Counted from the stretch's first letter, positions 33,926-44,959 are shown. The stretch: 64,000 nucleotides of DNA from Tupaia tana (GCA_026018925.1 JAKSZU010000004.1:38459233-38523232), one strand, 5' to 3'. Program-made: numbers and translations. Notes: generated by a model not told the origin, from the letters alone.

Positions 33926-35337
33926 AACTGCACCCATGCCTCAAAACCTCAACATATAATTTATGCAGCATGCTCAGCCGCTGACGTCACAGCGTCTGTT
34001 CCTTAAAGAGCAATGTTTATCATGGACACTGAACCCTACTCCTTGAGCCAAGATAAGAAAGGAACGCGTACAATTAAGCGAGCCAAATCTGAAACAATCA
34101 GAGCGAGTCTGAAGCAATGATCCTAAGCAGTGAGGGGAAAAGGGCACGGAGACCTGTGAGGAGATGAGGACAGGCACACTCTTTCTCCAGGAAGTGCACA
34201 TGCACAATCTGTAATAATTACAGGAGGCCAACGGATCCCTTGAAGCCCATGCACTGTCTCCAGATTCGGAGCTATTCCTGGAGGTCCTGGAGATGCAATA
34301 TGAAATCCTCAGGCCAAGAGCTGCCCACTGGATCCCACTGTGGGGCCACCTATCCCTGTCCTTCCACGGGCTCATGGTGCATATCTGAGATCACGACGGC
34401 AACCTTAAATTAGGTAGACAGTGTAACTGAAGCCAAATCTAACGTTCAACCTTTCGAGTTTAATGGACTGCAATTTAAGAATTTCTAAACCAGTGCACTC
34501 TGGTACCTAGAAACTGTAGCTGCTTGGCATCCTCTTTCCTTACCTCCTCCTGGTAATTCCCCATACCCCCTAGATTTTTTTTTTTTTCCATGGGGAACCC
34601 ATTCCATGTGATTCTAGTTGGATTTACCTTTTTCTGTGGGACACATGAACAAGTCCTGGCAAAACATCTCTCCCTGGTACTATTGTCAGAGCTACAGCGA
34701 AAGCACTCTCTTCTCTGAGATCTATAGCTGTGAGAATGATGGAAAATGAGTGCTTATAACTACCCCTCCCGCCATGGTGAGGAGGTGTGGACTTGAGGAT
34801 GAAATTGACAGAGTTAACCAGAGCCAAGAAATAGAACGAAAGACAATGGCCTCACGATATCATTTAAAGCCCAGATACAACTGTGCCTACTCACCCAGGC
34901 CGGCAGGGACATGTCCATCATGTAAGTCAAGAAACTAGTTTAAGCTAGATTTCTGTTACTTTCAACCAACATAATTCTAACGACTAAACCTGATCTAAAG
35001 GAAAATAAAGTTCAAAAGGAAATTCCCTGTAATGAGTAGTCTTACAAAATTCTGGGCTTTTCTCAGACAACGATCTTGACTAGATTAGATTTTTTTCTTA
35101 CGACATTCCTACAAAAAATCTAGGCTTAACATTGCTCCCACCATCCTCTGACCAACAGTTCATCTTACCCATTAGAAACTACCTCTTGTAATAAACATTA
35201 CAGTCACCAATGAAAGAGAGACCCAGTTACAGTATACCAATTTTTAGTTTATTACTATCTAATTCCTGGAGTCAAGTCTTGTGAACCTCTCAAACTCCCC
35301 CACAAGGTATTAAACATTCTAGGGTAAGAAATGACTT
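33926..35337. other. Unique non-coding stretch
   Basis: The minus ORF of 133 codons at 33974-34375 has no recognised domain and no splice context. T tract at 34577-34588. Confidence 0.35.
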
Positions 35338-35575
35338 AGATGGTCCAGCTTCTAAAGCACTGATGCCTTGTAAGGCTGAAAGCCACATGGCCAATCATGG
35401 GTTTGAATTTCTGAGTTAGCATAAAAAACAGTTTGCATGGACACAAGTCCCCATGACCCTGAGGAGCTGCAGGGCTGAGCAATGGGACTGCAGTATGATG
35501 AGAACCTGCTGAGGGCACTCCCTATCACGTTCTCCCTCTCATGCACATGCTATCATTTAAAAAAATGCAAAGATG
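35338..35575 (+). mobile_element. Very old tRNA-derived SINE copy
   Basis: The head has GATGGTCCAGCTTCTAAAGC and the B-box-like GGGTTTGAATTTC, followed by CCCTGAGGAGCTGCAGGGC, GCAATGGGACTGCAG and CTCCCTCTCATGCACATGC. The order matches the family but divergence is high. Confidence 0.55.
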
Positions 35576-36332
35576 ATGACGTAGAGCCATGGGGCTCAGA
35601 ACAGAGAGCGAGGCACACATGGAGCAGGATGAGGGTCACACAGCTCACAGCGGCGAATGGGTAAGATCGGTGTTTTGAAAAGCCATGTCACAGACTGAGT
35701 CACGGTGCAGAAGGATGTGGGAATGGAGAGAACTAATGTTCATGGAGGACTGCGAGGAATTGTTTGTTATTCTTTTAGAACAGAGATGGTAAGCTGATTC
35801 CACTTCGGTGCCAAATCTCGTCCATGGCCAAATGCCAAGGCTCAGCATCAAGAGAGCATGACAGCCTCCGAAATTCATCACGAGGTGGGCAGAAAGGGGG
35901 GAATGTGAATATACGTATTTGCTATTTCAGAAGAAGCAATTATATTTCACTCTTGGATTACAGAAAGCCAACAGAGAAACACGTGCCTGCTCAACAGGGC
36001 TTTTCCTGGGCTGCACTCACTGTTGAATCACTCACCTACACCTAGGGTGGTCCTCATGGTGGCATCCTCTTATCAAGCACTCCAGGGAGTCTAGAACCTC
36101 TGGGTCTAGAATCATGACTACCCTTGCTGCTTCCGAGTAGCAGCATGCTTCTATCTTCTAGTCACTGTGACTTGTTAACTGAGCACATTTTCCTCCTGGT
36201 CCTGACTGCTCTGAAGCTCAAAGACAAGCCTGTGGGACCTGATGGTGAGCAACTATGTTCTCTCCCATGCATTGGGACCTAATCTTATCTAAATCTTTCC
36301 TTATTTTTTCCAAATCTCATTAGATTATACAT
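35576..36332. other. Unique non-coding stretch
   Basis: Contains a minus-strand GTGAGT donor-like site at about 36028, considered and rejected for lack of a polypyrimidine acceptor. Confidence 0.35.
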
Positions 36333-36509
36333 TTTAAAAAATGTATTTATTTAATTCCATTTGTTATTATTATTATTTTTTTAATTTGACCAGAGAGACA
36401 CAGACAGAGAGAAAGGGAAAGCGAGAAACCACCAGGTCTGGGACTCAAACCATGGCTGGCCATGTGGGAATCCAGCACCTTTAACCACCACACCACCTGC
36501 TGGCCCCAC
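36333..36509 (-). mobile_element. Short centrally deleted tRNA SINE with target-site duplication
   Basis: Flanked by GATTATACAT at 36323-36332 and 36510-36519. The tail side has TTATTATTATTATT, then GAAAGCGAGAAACC joins directly to ACCAGGTCTGGGACTC and the head complement CACCACACCACCTGCTGGCC. The duplication shows that the short form itself was integrated, so it is not a post-insertion deletion. Confidence 0.9.
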
Positions 36510-37084
36510 GATTATACATATTTTTAAAAGCCACCTCAAAAATCTTTGAAGGAAGATAGGCATATACGCCAGATCGACAGCAATCAAAATAATATAAAGC
36601 GAATCAGATGGGGAGTGAGCACAACTTCACAAGTGCTGCCTGTGTGGTAGGCCTTACAGGGAAACTCCCAGGGAGCAGGTTGAGAGGGTGGTGGCCTTGA
36701 ACAGGAACAGCCCTGCCAAACTGTCAAGTCAGCACATATCTCCGTCCTCCCCTCCCTTCTCCCTTCTGCCTGCTTACCTTCCTGCTTCCCTGGACAGCCG
36801 GGCACCCTCCGGCCCTTTCCGGAGCATCCACATCCACTCTCTAATACTACTGGCTGCTTGCCCTTCCCCAACTCCTCCATCAAGTTACAATGCTTCACAC
36901 CTGTTCAGACCCTCCCCTCTGTGCTGGACTGTAAGAAGCTAATGGTTGATAACAGCTGAGCATCTTTCCTCTCTGAAGGACAGAAATACTTTAACCAGGT
37001 ATTTTGAAAGTGAAAAAGAAAACACCACAGAAATTAATTAATTCCAGATGTAACCAAATAGGGCAATCTTCCTATAAAAATCAA
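36510..37084. other. Unique non-coding stretch
   Basis: Overlapping ORFs at 36584-36942 on both strands show low-complexity composition only. Confidence 0.35.
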
Positions 37085-37195
37085 ATTCTATGTGAAGCAG
37101 TGAGCCCAGTGCCTGACACACAGCCAGCATTTGGTAAACAGCAGACACTAGTTACTACTGTGGCTGTTACTATTCTAAGTCCCACTACTAGTACA
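37085..37195 (+). mobile_element. MIR fragment (3' part)
   Basis: GAGCCCAGTGCCTGACACACAG, then GGTAAACAGCAG. Distal MIR wording. Confidence 0.6.
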
Positions 37196-37284
37196 CAACA
37201 CTCATTGCCTGGTCCTCTACCACCACCACGTGGGTAACTGCCTTTTTAATAATACTGGTTAACAAGCGATCTACAATCAGTAAT

Positions 37285-37445
37285 GCATTTCAATTACATT
37301 TTATGGTTTATAAAGCACTCAGCATTCATTACCTTTTTGATCTTTGAGCATTCCTCAAATTAAATATTATTCCCATTTTACAAGATGAGGAAACTATAGC
37401 TTGAGTTTGTAAGGTCCCAGAGCTGGGCCCAAATCCAGGTCATAT
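37285..37445 (-). mobile_element. MIR fragment
   Basis: TTATTCCCATTTTACAAGATGAGGAAACTATAG, then AAGGTCCCAGAGCTGGG. Reverse-complement MIR. Confidence 0.75.
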
Positions 37446-37474
37446 ATAAATTTCTTGTTCATTTCATAATAAGT

Positions 37475-37635
37475 GGTTGCCAACTTCATAACAGACATAT
37501 CAGAATCATCTGAATGCTTTAAGATGTCTGGGGCCCACCCCTGGTCTAATAAATGTGGAGAGCTCAGTGGAAGAGCTATATCGTTTGTGCTTCAACAAGT
37601 GCCTCATGTAACTCTGACGAGCTGCTGGTAGGTCA
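37475..37635 (+). mobile_element. MER5A-like hAT MITE
   Basis: TGGTTGCCAACTTC, then ATCAGAATCATCTGAATGC, then GTCTGGGGCCCACCCC. This follows MER5A order (ATCAGAATCACCTGGA...GGGCCCCACCCC). Ancient non-autonomous Charlie-type element. Confidence 0.7.
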
Positions 37636-37659
37636 ACAAATACTGTGCCTAAGGCCTTT

Positions 37660-38240
37660 TTCTCTCAAAGAGCTAACAAAGTGACCAAGGAGGTTGGACT
37701 AGCCAAGGTGGAAAGAGAGTGAATCACTGAAGACACTGTTTGGCTTGGAAAGAGGTCAATGCATGTGAGATCAGAGATAGCAAAAGCAGACAGGAAGGCC
37801 CAGTCACAGAGAACGGAAGATTTCACTGGGCCTTGTACAATGGGATGGATTTCCAGGTAAATAAGGGGTAAGTAAAATGAGATGGCTTTAAAAGAGACAG
37901 TGAATTGATTCGTCTGGCATGAATAAAGGGAATAATGGGAGGTGAACAAAAGAGGGTAGGCCAGAGAAGTGATGAGAGTGGAGGATCCAGACAAGTTCAT
38001 GTAGTGGGTGGTCTGGAGGGAGGCCTGGATGGCTCTAAGTAGAGGAGTAACATTCTGAAAGAACTGAAGGATGACCAGGTGGCAGTGCTGTGTAGAATGA
38101 AGGAGGGCTGGTGGCTGGAAAACCTGGTATTGGTAAAAACTACCCAGGAACCTGTTGAACTGATGGAGATGCCAGATGGCAAGGAATGCGACTAGGATTC
38201 TAGGGTGCTGGCAACCAGAATAGGACGACAGGATGGGTCA
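37660..38240 (-). mobile_element. L2-type LINE relic
   Basis: The run of GGCCTTGTACAATGGG, AGTAGAGGAGTAACATTCTG, AGGATGACCAGGTGGC and GAACTGATGGAGATGCC is the reverse-strand wording of widespread mammalian L2-type repeats. ORFs on the minus strand here are repeat-derived. Confidence 0.55.
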
Positions 38241-38299
38241 TGAAATGGGAGCCTCATCTGAGTCTCTTGCCCTCCATGCTCTTCATTCTAACACAGCGG

Positions 38300-38880
38300 T
38301 TTTCGTGTGACCTGTAAACACTATGGTAGGTTACAAAAATGGTCACAACTCTTCCTCTCCCTGCATTCATGCTCCTTGTAAGGGATTCTATAGCTCCCTC
38401 AAGAAGTAGAATCTGTATCTATACCTCTTGAATCCAGGCTAGCCAGGAAAGTCATGATGTATTTTTCTATGCAAAAATGCATCATGACTTTTTCGACAAC
38501 TCAACATCTTGCTTTAAGGCAACATAATGTAGTGGAAGCAATATGATTCAAGTTCTGAGCCTTGGCCTCACAACGCTTTTGCATGTGGTCACACTTTTTT
38601 AGTACCCTGCCTAGACACCATGCGAACAAATCAGTGTAACCTGCAGGAGGTTCAGAGATGTAGCTTAATTCTCTTATGACTTTACCTGACAGTTGGTGAC
38701 CACAGAAACAAAGCCTAGCTGATACAGACTACAGCTGACTGCAGACACATGATTAGCTGCAGCTGAGTCTAGTCCAAATCACCAACTTACACAATTGTGA
38801 GATAAATAAATGAATGTTATTTTGAGCCAGGAACTTTTGGGATAGTTTGTAATGCAGCAAAAGCTAACTGATACACACTG
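38300..38880 (+). mobile_element. ERVL/MaLR-type solo LTR-like element
   Basis: CTTGAATCCAGGCTAGCC near the start, then GTGGAAGCAATATG, CTGAGCCTTGGCCTCA, an AATTGTGAGATAAATAAATGAATG signal region and a terminal GGGATAGTTTGTAATGCAGC...AACTGATACA. This layout, with AATAAA-like signals and a TGATACA end, is typical of class III LTRs. No viral genes flank it. Interrupted by a MITE at 38445-38498. Confidence 0.7.
38445..38498. mobile_element. ~54-bp palindromic MITE inside the LTR
   Basis: Two arms, AAAGTCATGATGTATTTTT and AAAAATGCATCATGACTTT, pair at 18 of 19 positions around a 6-nt loop. The element splits LTR wording at GGCTAGCC / AACTCAAC. A longer relative occurs at 54025-54095. Confidence 0.65.
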
Positions 38881-39475
38881 CAAGTAACAGTAACGGCACA
38901 ATATCCATAGCAATGTCACATGAAGTCCCAGAAGACTTTTTACTTAAAAAAAGGTTATTTCCTAGATCTAAAGGAAGTTTTCTACCATAGCTGAACTGTA
39001 AACTCACAGCAGTCATATTTAGATGAGATGAGCGGAAAAAACAGAGCAATAAGAAAGAGGAAAGTCCTCATGTGAAATAGCTATGTGCCCGTTTTCATTA
39101 CCACACATTGCAAGAGACCGACTGAATGCCTTGGCTAAAGGAACACTCTGTTGTTTTGGATACTGCTTGAAATAAGCAGACCATCAACGGCGGCCTGGAA
39201 ATAGCTTCATTACCAAAAAGAAAGTTTTTATTTTAATAGCATTTGGCCTGTAATCACGGATCTTTTTCCTGCCATGTTCTTAGCCAAAGAACATGGGTCA
39301 TTCTGTTTTTATAAGGCATGGAAACATCGTAAATCACTTCAGAGGGAGAAAAGGTACGAAGAAATAGACATCTAATCATAGAACTGGTAGGGATGTATCT
39401 AACTTAGAAGTGTGAATATCCTTTCAAAAATAATGTCAAACAGTCTTTTTGTTTCAAGAATGAAGAAGAACTTAC
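38881..39475. other. Unique stretch 3' of the candidate exon
   Basis: No named repeat is visible. Relative to a minus-strand gene this would be intron just downstream of the candidate exon. Confidence 0.35.
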
Positions 39476-39526
39476 CTGTAAGACTTATATGGTCCAGCGT
39501 TTTCAAGTTTAAGTGGCGGAATGAAT
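39476..39526 (-). CDS. Candidate 51-bp internal exon, gene unidentified
   Basis: On the minus strand the segment is bounded by an acceptor (TTTGTTTCATTCTATTTTAG) and a consensus donor (CAG followed by GTAAGTTCTTC). The length is a multiple of three. In phase 1-1 it is open and reads SFRHLNLKTLDHISLTG. A second frame (phase 2-2) is also open, reading FIPPLKLENAGPYKSYR, so the frame is ambiguous on its own. The phase 1-1 reading matches the phase of the candidate exon at 63.4 kb. It lies in repeat-free sequence. I do not recognise the protein. A short exon between good sites can arise by chance, so this remains a hypothesis. Confidence 0.38.
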
Positions 39527-39902
39527 CTAAAATAGAATGAAACAAACATCTTATAAGTAAATCCCCTTTGGAAAGAGTATGCTTTCGATCCCAAATAACT
39601 GCCATAAGGCTGAATATTTATTCTCTTAGTTAAAGATTAACACTTTTTTTCTGGCTCCTGATGGAATAGGGAGTGTTTTTCTCCCACTTATTTCAACTTC
39701 CTGAAATGAGAGTATTCTCTCCTCTACTTCATGCTGAGAGACTAGGGCCAGTATAACTATACATGGCAGTGTTTTCATCCAAACCCCTCCAAGTCAGTGA
39801 AAGCCTCTCCAGTTGGTACTCTGGCCTTGGTCTTTAATTGCCTTCTGTTAGGACCACACCCTGGCTCCTTCTATAGAACCAATCAAAAAACTGCTGGTCT
39901 AG
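39527..39902. other. Unique stretch upstream of the candidate exon
   Basis: In minus orientation this supplies the pyrimidine-rich acceptor context. No repeat recognised. Confidence 0.35.
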
Positions 39903-40146
39903 ATGGCATAGAGATTACATTGTTGGACTCCCACATGGCCAATCACGGTTTGAGTCCCAGACCCGGTGGCTTGAAAATCATGCCAGGCACGTGTGCATGC
40001 GTACCCAAGATCCCAAGAAAAGAATGGAGGATAAGGGATTGCGGTATGGCCATTCCCTCTGCAGGGGAAATTTCTCACTTTTCCTCTCACCGTCTCTGTC
40101 TCTGTCTGGAGAGAGCACATGCCCTGTGGCAAAATCTCTTTAAAAA
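39903..40146 (+). mobile_element. tRNA-derived SINE, slightly 5'-truncated
   Basis: An imperfect duplication of about 20 bp (AATCAAAAAACTGCTGGTCT and AATCAAAACTGTTGGTCTAG) flanks it. The head begins at GATGGCATAGAG, about 10 nt short of the usual start. GGTTTGAGTCCCAG B box and GCACGTGTGCATGCGTACCC core are intact. The tail is short. Confidence 0.88.
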
Positions 40147-40270
40147 AATCAAAACTGTTGGTCTAGCCTAACTTGAAGGGCAATAGGTGTACATAGGCTT
40201 TTAAATAATGGTCACCTGATCAGGTAAATAACCGTACATTTTGGCTTTTTGAGAATGGTGAGCCTAAAGG

Positions 40271-40571
40271 AGTGCTGTTCAAAGAAATGTAACACAAGCC
40301 ACATATATACTATTAAAGAGTCTAGTAGTTCCTTTAAAACAAAAAGTAACAGATGAAATTAATATTTTATCTAATTTAATCTAATTTATCCAGATTAGCA
40401 CTGCAACATGTAATCGATGTAAAACTACCAATGAGTTATTTTATTTTACACTGTTTTTTTTTTTGTCATACTAAATTTTTATGGTCCAGTACTCTCTACT
40501 TGGGCTACCCATTCAAGTCGTCAATGGCAACACATGACTAGAGGCTGCTAATCTTGTTACTAGACAGCACA
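40271..40571 (+). mobile_element. hAT-type non-autonomous DNA transposon
   Basis: The start AGTGCTGTTCAAAGAAATGTAA and end TAGACAGCACAG are the termini of a family whose interior reads AACACAAGCCACATATATAC...AACAGATGAAATTAATATTTTATCTAA...TGGCAACACATGACTAG. This matches an old mammalian hAT MITE I know by sequence but cannot name with certainty. Confidence 0.7.
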
Positions 40572-40729
40572 GATCGAGGGAATCAGTTCTTGGCCTTCAG
40601 ATTCTGGCAGGTCTCCAAAGTGCGTCAAATGCATATGGTTTTATCTAGCTATCTTCCTTCTCCCAGTAATCTTCCATTCCCCCACTCGATGATGTAATTT
40701 CAATAGACATCCTAATGTTGTGACAGCAA

Positions 40730-40965
40730 ATATTTATACCGCACTTACAGTTTGCCAGGGACGGTTCCTGGCATGTTCTCATGCTACTTCAATTAATCCT
40801 CATAATAACTTTACGAGAGAAGTATATGATTGGTCACTTGGTAATGAGGAGACCGAGGCACAGAGAGACTAAGCCACTTCCCCGAGGATTTAAGATGGTG
40901 ACAGAGCTGGGATTCTAACCTAAGTGATCAGCCTCCGGAGCCCCTGCTCTTGGTGACTACGCTCG
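40730..40965 (-). mobile_element. MIR SINE (ancient)
   Basis: ATTAATCCTCATAATAAC, then GACCGAGGCACAGAGAGACTAAGCC, then GGTGACAGAGCTGGGATTCTAACC. Clear. Confidence 0.88.
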
Positions 40966-41499
40966 CAATTAAATCTGAACAGCTCAAAATAAGACAATTA
41001 CTTTCAGTTTTCATTACAACCCTCAAATGATCCATGTCTGCTCTCACGATAATGTGATTAGCTAACAGCAGTGATAGCAGATGGAAGAGTTATTAGATGG
41101 GCTACCAAATTAAATCAAAAACAATTTGGGGTGTGAGCACAGAAACTAGGGGTCAAAAAAAGCACTGGGCCTGGGGTCTGTCTGGAAGACTAATAAGGGG
41201 ATGGAGGGGGAGGTTAACACAGGGTCTCAGGGTAATTTTATTTTTGTGATTCTTCTGAGGGAAGGGTTCAACAGATTCTCAGTGAGGTCTGGATCTGTCT
41301 CAGCAGCGGCACAGAGTTACAGACGAAAATCAAGTAGGTAAGAATAAAACAAAACAAACATCTTTTTTTATATTTTATTACCCCATGAATCCCAAAGAAA
41401 TCACACCCAGGGAGTAAAATGAGATCCACCCCTGCAAACTCCCTGTCCACATCACAGGGAAGGAAGCTGGTCCGTGACACTGATCTGAGGTCACTGCGA
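40966..41499. other. Unique non-coding stretch
   Basis: No repeat recognised. A GTGAGA donor-like site on the minus strand near 41515 lies at the edge of L2-like sequence and lacks an acceptor. Confidence 0.35.
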
Positions 41500-41835
41500 G
41501 GCACTGCCGTCTAGTCTCACCTGGCAAGCCCTGACCCAGGTGAAAGTCCTTGCATGGCTTCCTCCAGGTTTTAGGATCAAGGCCAAGCTCCTAGCCCAGT
41601 CTAAAAGCACCTCCTTCCTGTTATTTCCCCCCCAGGCATCCTGTCCTTCAGCCACATGGACCTATTCTTGGGTCCCTAAACACTCCTCTGTGCCTTTACA
41701 GATTGTTCCCCCCCCACCCTCCGGCAAGCACATGCTTTCCCTACAGTATCATTCTGCCTTCGCCTCCGCAAAGCCTTTGTGCGTTCCACAGACTGGCTTA
41801 GGAACAAATTCTCTGCAGTAACAGTAGGAAAGTAG
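41500..41835 (+). mobile_element. L2-type LINE relic
   Basis: GTCCTTGCATGGCTTCCTCC, then AGGATCAAGGCCAAGCTCC, then CCTTCAGCCACATGGACC, then GCAAAGCCTTTGTGCG. Collinear with the region upstream of the L2 3' end. Confidence 0.6.
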
Positions 41836-41904
41836 TATTCATTCGACTCATTCAACAATTATGTACTCCTCTTAGCGATAAAAATCAAAGCTGGTTTTAT
41901 GGGG

Positions 41905-42075
41905 CTTTGGGCATTGCCCAAAGTGCTTTTTAATTCTACACGGTGGATTCCTTTATTAACCCATTTAGCACGTAGGTAAACTGAGGCATGGAGGTCAAGT
42001 GAGTAGCCTAAAGTCACACAGCTCATAAATGACAGAGCGTATTATGATTGCAGACAATCTGTTCCACAGCCTGCA
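41905..42075 (-). mobile_element. MIR fragment
   Basis: CACGTAGGTAAACTGAGGCATGGAGG, then AAAGTCACACAGCTCATAAATGACAGAG. Reverse-complement MIR core, followed closely by a SINE insertion. Confidence 0.82.
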
Positions 42076-42093
42076 CTTTCTGTCATTGTTGTT

Positions 42094-42334
42094 GCTTAGT
42101 TTTTGCTACAGGATGTGCGCATTTACTGGAGAAAGACAAAGAGAAACAGAGTGAGGAAATCACCACCCCCCCCAAAGGGGGCTGCCAATGCCACAATCCC
42201 TTGTGCTCCACTCTCCTGTTGGGCATGCATGCACAGGCACCTGGCATGTTTTTCAGGCCACTGGGTCTAGGACTCAACTACAGAGCTGGTCACGTGGGAT
42301 CCAGCCCTTAACCACCATGCCACCTGCCCGCCCT
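42094..42334 (-). mobile_element. tRNA-derived SINE, intermediate-old
   Basis: TTTTTGCTACAGGATGTGCGC, then GTGAGGAAATCACC, a C8/A3/G5 version of the palindrome, GGGCATGCATGCACAGGC, then a CCCTTAACCACCATGCCACC head complement. Confidence 0.88.
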
Positions 42335-42339
42335 GAGCC

Positions 42340-42575
42340 TGCACGCTTAATGCCTACATCACACGTCCCTCAAACTAGATTCCGCTTTCTGCTACTCTCA
42401 TCGCTCTCATACTTCTTTGTTATTGCAAATAGCTACCATACTTCAGTTTTTATTTACCGGGTCTGCCCACTTGGCACTTGTTTAGAGTCCCTGAAGGCTG
42501 AGAATGTATCTAACTCATCCTGTCTCTCCAGGTCCCAGCAAGGCCCTCCGTACATAGTAGATGCTAAATAATGAC
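42340..42575 (+). mobile_element. L2 LINE 3' end
   Basis: TTATTTACCGGGTCTGCC, then CCTGAAGGCTGAGAATGTATC, then AGCAAGGCCCTCCGTACATAGTAGATGCTAAATAATGAC. L2 3' terminal order. Confidence 0.65.
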
Positions 42576-43355
42576 AAACACAAGGAAATGGTGGGACGGC
42601 ACTGGGAAGATGGGAAACAAGGCTATACATTCAGGTCTAATATGAACACACCAGGATAAAGAAGTCTCCAAATACATACTTCAGCAAAGCAAGCGTTAAC
42701 TTCGTCTTTTAAATCCAGCCAGTACCAAGTAGATCGTCACTTGCTAGGTTGAGCAGTACCAGAGGGAACAGAAGTAACTCAGAGTTTGGCAGACTCTGAT
42801 GAATTGATAGCTTTATTTCCCTTGCATGTAGATCCAAGCAATAGCAGGGCTAGGTAACAGCATGCCAACGCCAACGGTACAGGCTGACCAGCATAAAGAA
42901 ATGCTGGAAAAGACGCATGTTAAAAAATGTTCTTTGGTTGCCAGATACTGCTTGGACTTTCTCTACCCTGGAGTTCTACAATGTTTCTTTCCATTCCTAA
43001 GCTCCCCAAGGCTGGCTTGGAGAAGTAACCTTGTAGGAGAATACTTTCTTCCTTCTCTAACAGCCGGAAGGACAAAAGTTTCAAGATCTGGGACTTCCAT
43101 GGACCTCTGAACAGAGATGGAGCTCTTTCTTGCTCATGTCAGACTGCACCAGGAACCAGACCCAGTTGACCAACTCACAGACAAATATAAATATAGTTAG
43201 TGACAACATCTCCCCTTCCTGGGACAGGGGAATGGAAAAGAAACCACCATCTTTCTGCCCCCATGGACGTCGGCACCATCTGTTATTAACGACCACGCTA
43301 AAGTCGGCATTGTGATGTCTGCTATCTCATCTCCTTTCCATGATAATAATAGATA
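42576..43355. other. Unique non-coding stretch
   Basis: No repeat recognised. ORFs at 42862-43315 overlap on both strands without support. Confidence 0.35.
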
Positions 43356-43359
43356 ACAA

Positions 43360-43915
43360 CATTAATTTAGTTATTATCGAGAGGTTTACTCAGTGCAAAT
43401 TATGTGCCAGGCATGGCTGCAGGTGCTAGAGATAAGGAGAATAAATGAAATAAACAACTTTCCTGATTTGAGGGCTTTACATTACAATAAGAGACAGAAA
43501 ATAAAGATTTATAAAAATAAATAACTTAAAATAGTGATATATTATATACATTTCCTCACTCAAGCAAGGATTGATGTGACCTAGGGAAAGTTTAACAATG
43601 TCTTTTTGGCAGCTATGTGGAGAAGTATGGAAGAGGCAACAGTGAATAAGTGGTGACCAATCATGAAGCCATTTGATTTTCAGGTGAGATAACGGTGGTA
43701 CTCTGGTCTAGGACAGTAGCAGTAGACGCAAAGAGAAGTGGATAGATCTAGTATAGGTTCTGGAGGTAAAACAATTAGGACCTGCTGAAGAAGTAGATAT
43801 GGGGGATAAAACCCAGGCTTTTCACTCAAGCACCTAGGTTAACAATAGCGTCATTTACCCTGGGGAAGAAACAGGTTGAGAGGCAAAGAAAATAAAAAAT
43901 TCTCATTTAACCTGG
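43360..43915 (-). mobile_element. L2-type LINE relic
   Basis: AATTATGTGCCAGGCATGGCTGCAGGTGCTAGAGATAAGGAG, then a (cDNA-like) downstream order TGGTACTCTGGTCTAGGACAGTAGCAGTAG and GTTCTGGAGGTAAAACAATTAGGACCTGCTGA, all wording of the same L2-type repeat as at 37.7 kb. Confidence 0.55.
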
Positions 43916-43960
43916 TTAACTTTGAGACTTCCAATGGGAGATGTCAAGAAAGCATTAAGA

Positions 43961-44194
43961 GGGCCAGCAGGTAGTATAGTGGTTAAGGTGCTGAACTCCC
44001 ATGTGGTCAACTATGGTTTGAGTCCCAGACCCAGCAGCTTGAGACTCATGCCAGGTGCATGTGTGTGCACGGCCAAAATCCCAAGAGGAGAAAGCAGGAG
44101 AAGGGATTGTGACGTGGCCACCCCCCATGGTGGGGGGAGGATGATTTCTCACTTTCTGTCTTTCTGTCTTTCCAGCAAGCACACATACTCTATG

Positions 44195-44227
<33 letters not shown>
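43961..44227 (+). mobile_element. tRNA-derived SINE, intermediate age, long tail
   Basis: GGGCCAGCAGGTAGTATAGTGGTTAAGG head, GGTTTGAGTCCCAGACCC B box, GTGGCCACCCCCCATGGTGGGG palindrome region and CTATGGCAAAA followed by about 28 A. The ORF at 43922-44236 is this SINE. Confidence 0.92.
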
Positions 44228-44229
<2 letters not shown>

Positions 44230-44288
44230 AGAATGAAAGAAGGGAAGGGAAGGGAGGAAGGAAGGAAGGAAGGAAGCAAGCAAGCAAA
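44228..44288. repeat. GAAG/GGAA purine microsatellite
   Basis: Directly follows the poly(A) of the preceding SINE: GGGAAGGGAAGGGAGG, then (GAAG)n and (CAAG)3. Probably grown from the SINE tail. Confidence 0.9.
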
Positions 44289-44505
44289 GCAGTAAGAAGT
44301 TTGGAACTGGGCTGACAGAGTAGTCACTAAGTAGTCACGTATAATTCTTTAAATTTAAATAAAATATACTTAAAAACTCACTTCCCCACTCACATAAGCC
44401 ACATTTCACCTGATCAAGTAGCCACCGAAACAGCTACTACATGAACAGTCAGCACAGTCCACACAGGCACAGAACACTCCCATCACTGGAAAAAGCCTAT
44501 GGGAG

Positions 44506-44765
44506 GGACCAGCAGATGGCGTAATGGTCACGTTACTGGACTGCCACATGGCCAACTGTGGTTTGTGTCTCAGACCTGGTGGCTTCAAAAAATCTTATAC
44601 CAGGTGCATGTGTGTGCATGCCCAAAATCCCAAGAGGAAAATGGAGAAGGGACTGTGGTGTGGCCATTCCCCAGGGGATGATTTCTCGCTTTGTCTCTCT
44701 CTGTCTCTGTCTCTCTGGCAAGTACAAGAGCCCTATAGCAAATATCTCTCAAAAAAAAAAAAAAG
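44506..44765 (+). mobile_element. tRNA-derived SINE, intermediate age
   Basis: GGGACCAGCAGATGGCGTAATGG head, TGTGGTTTGTGTCTCAGACC B box, AAGAGGAAAATGGAGAAGG body, CCCTATAGCAAATATCTCTC end and a short A tail. A 3-4 nt A insertion lies in the GGCTTCAAAAAATC region. Confidence 0.92.
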
Positions 44766-44959
44766 GCTACTGGGACAGACTTGCCTGGAACATACACCGT
44801 CACCTGTTAGACTCCTTTCATTACATAAAGTTTATTGTAATTATAAAATACCAAATTATAGCCCTGGGAGAGCTTTAGCTTTGAATGACAATTGGATTCT
44901 GATCTGTCTGAACATATATGTTTCTAGTCTCACTTGAATTCTCTATGAAATAACGTAAC

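Noticed and set aside
33974-34375. 133-codon minus ORF
   Set aside because: No recognisable protein features; probably chance.
36029-36160. Minus-strand segment open for about 40 codons ending at GTGAGT
   Set aside because: No polypyrimidine tract precedes any usable AG, so an exon is not credible.
41500-41530. Minus-strand donor-like GCCAG/GTGAGA
   Set aside because: It lies in L2-like repeat sequence, and no acceptor with an open frame was found.
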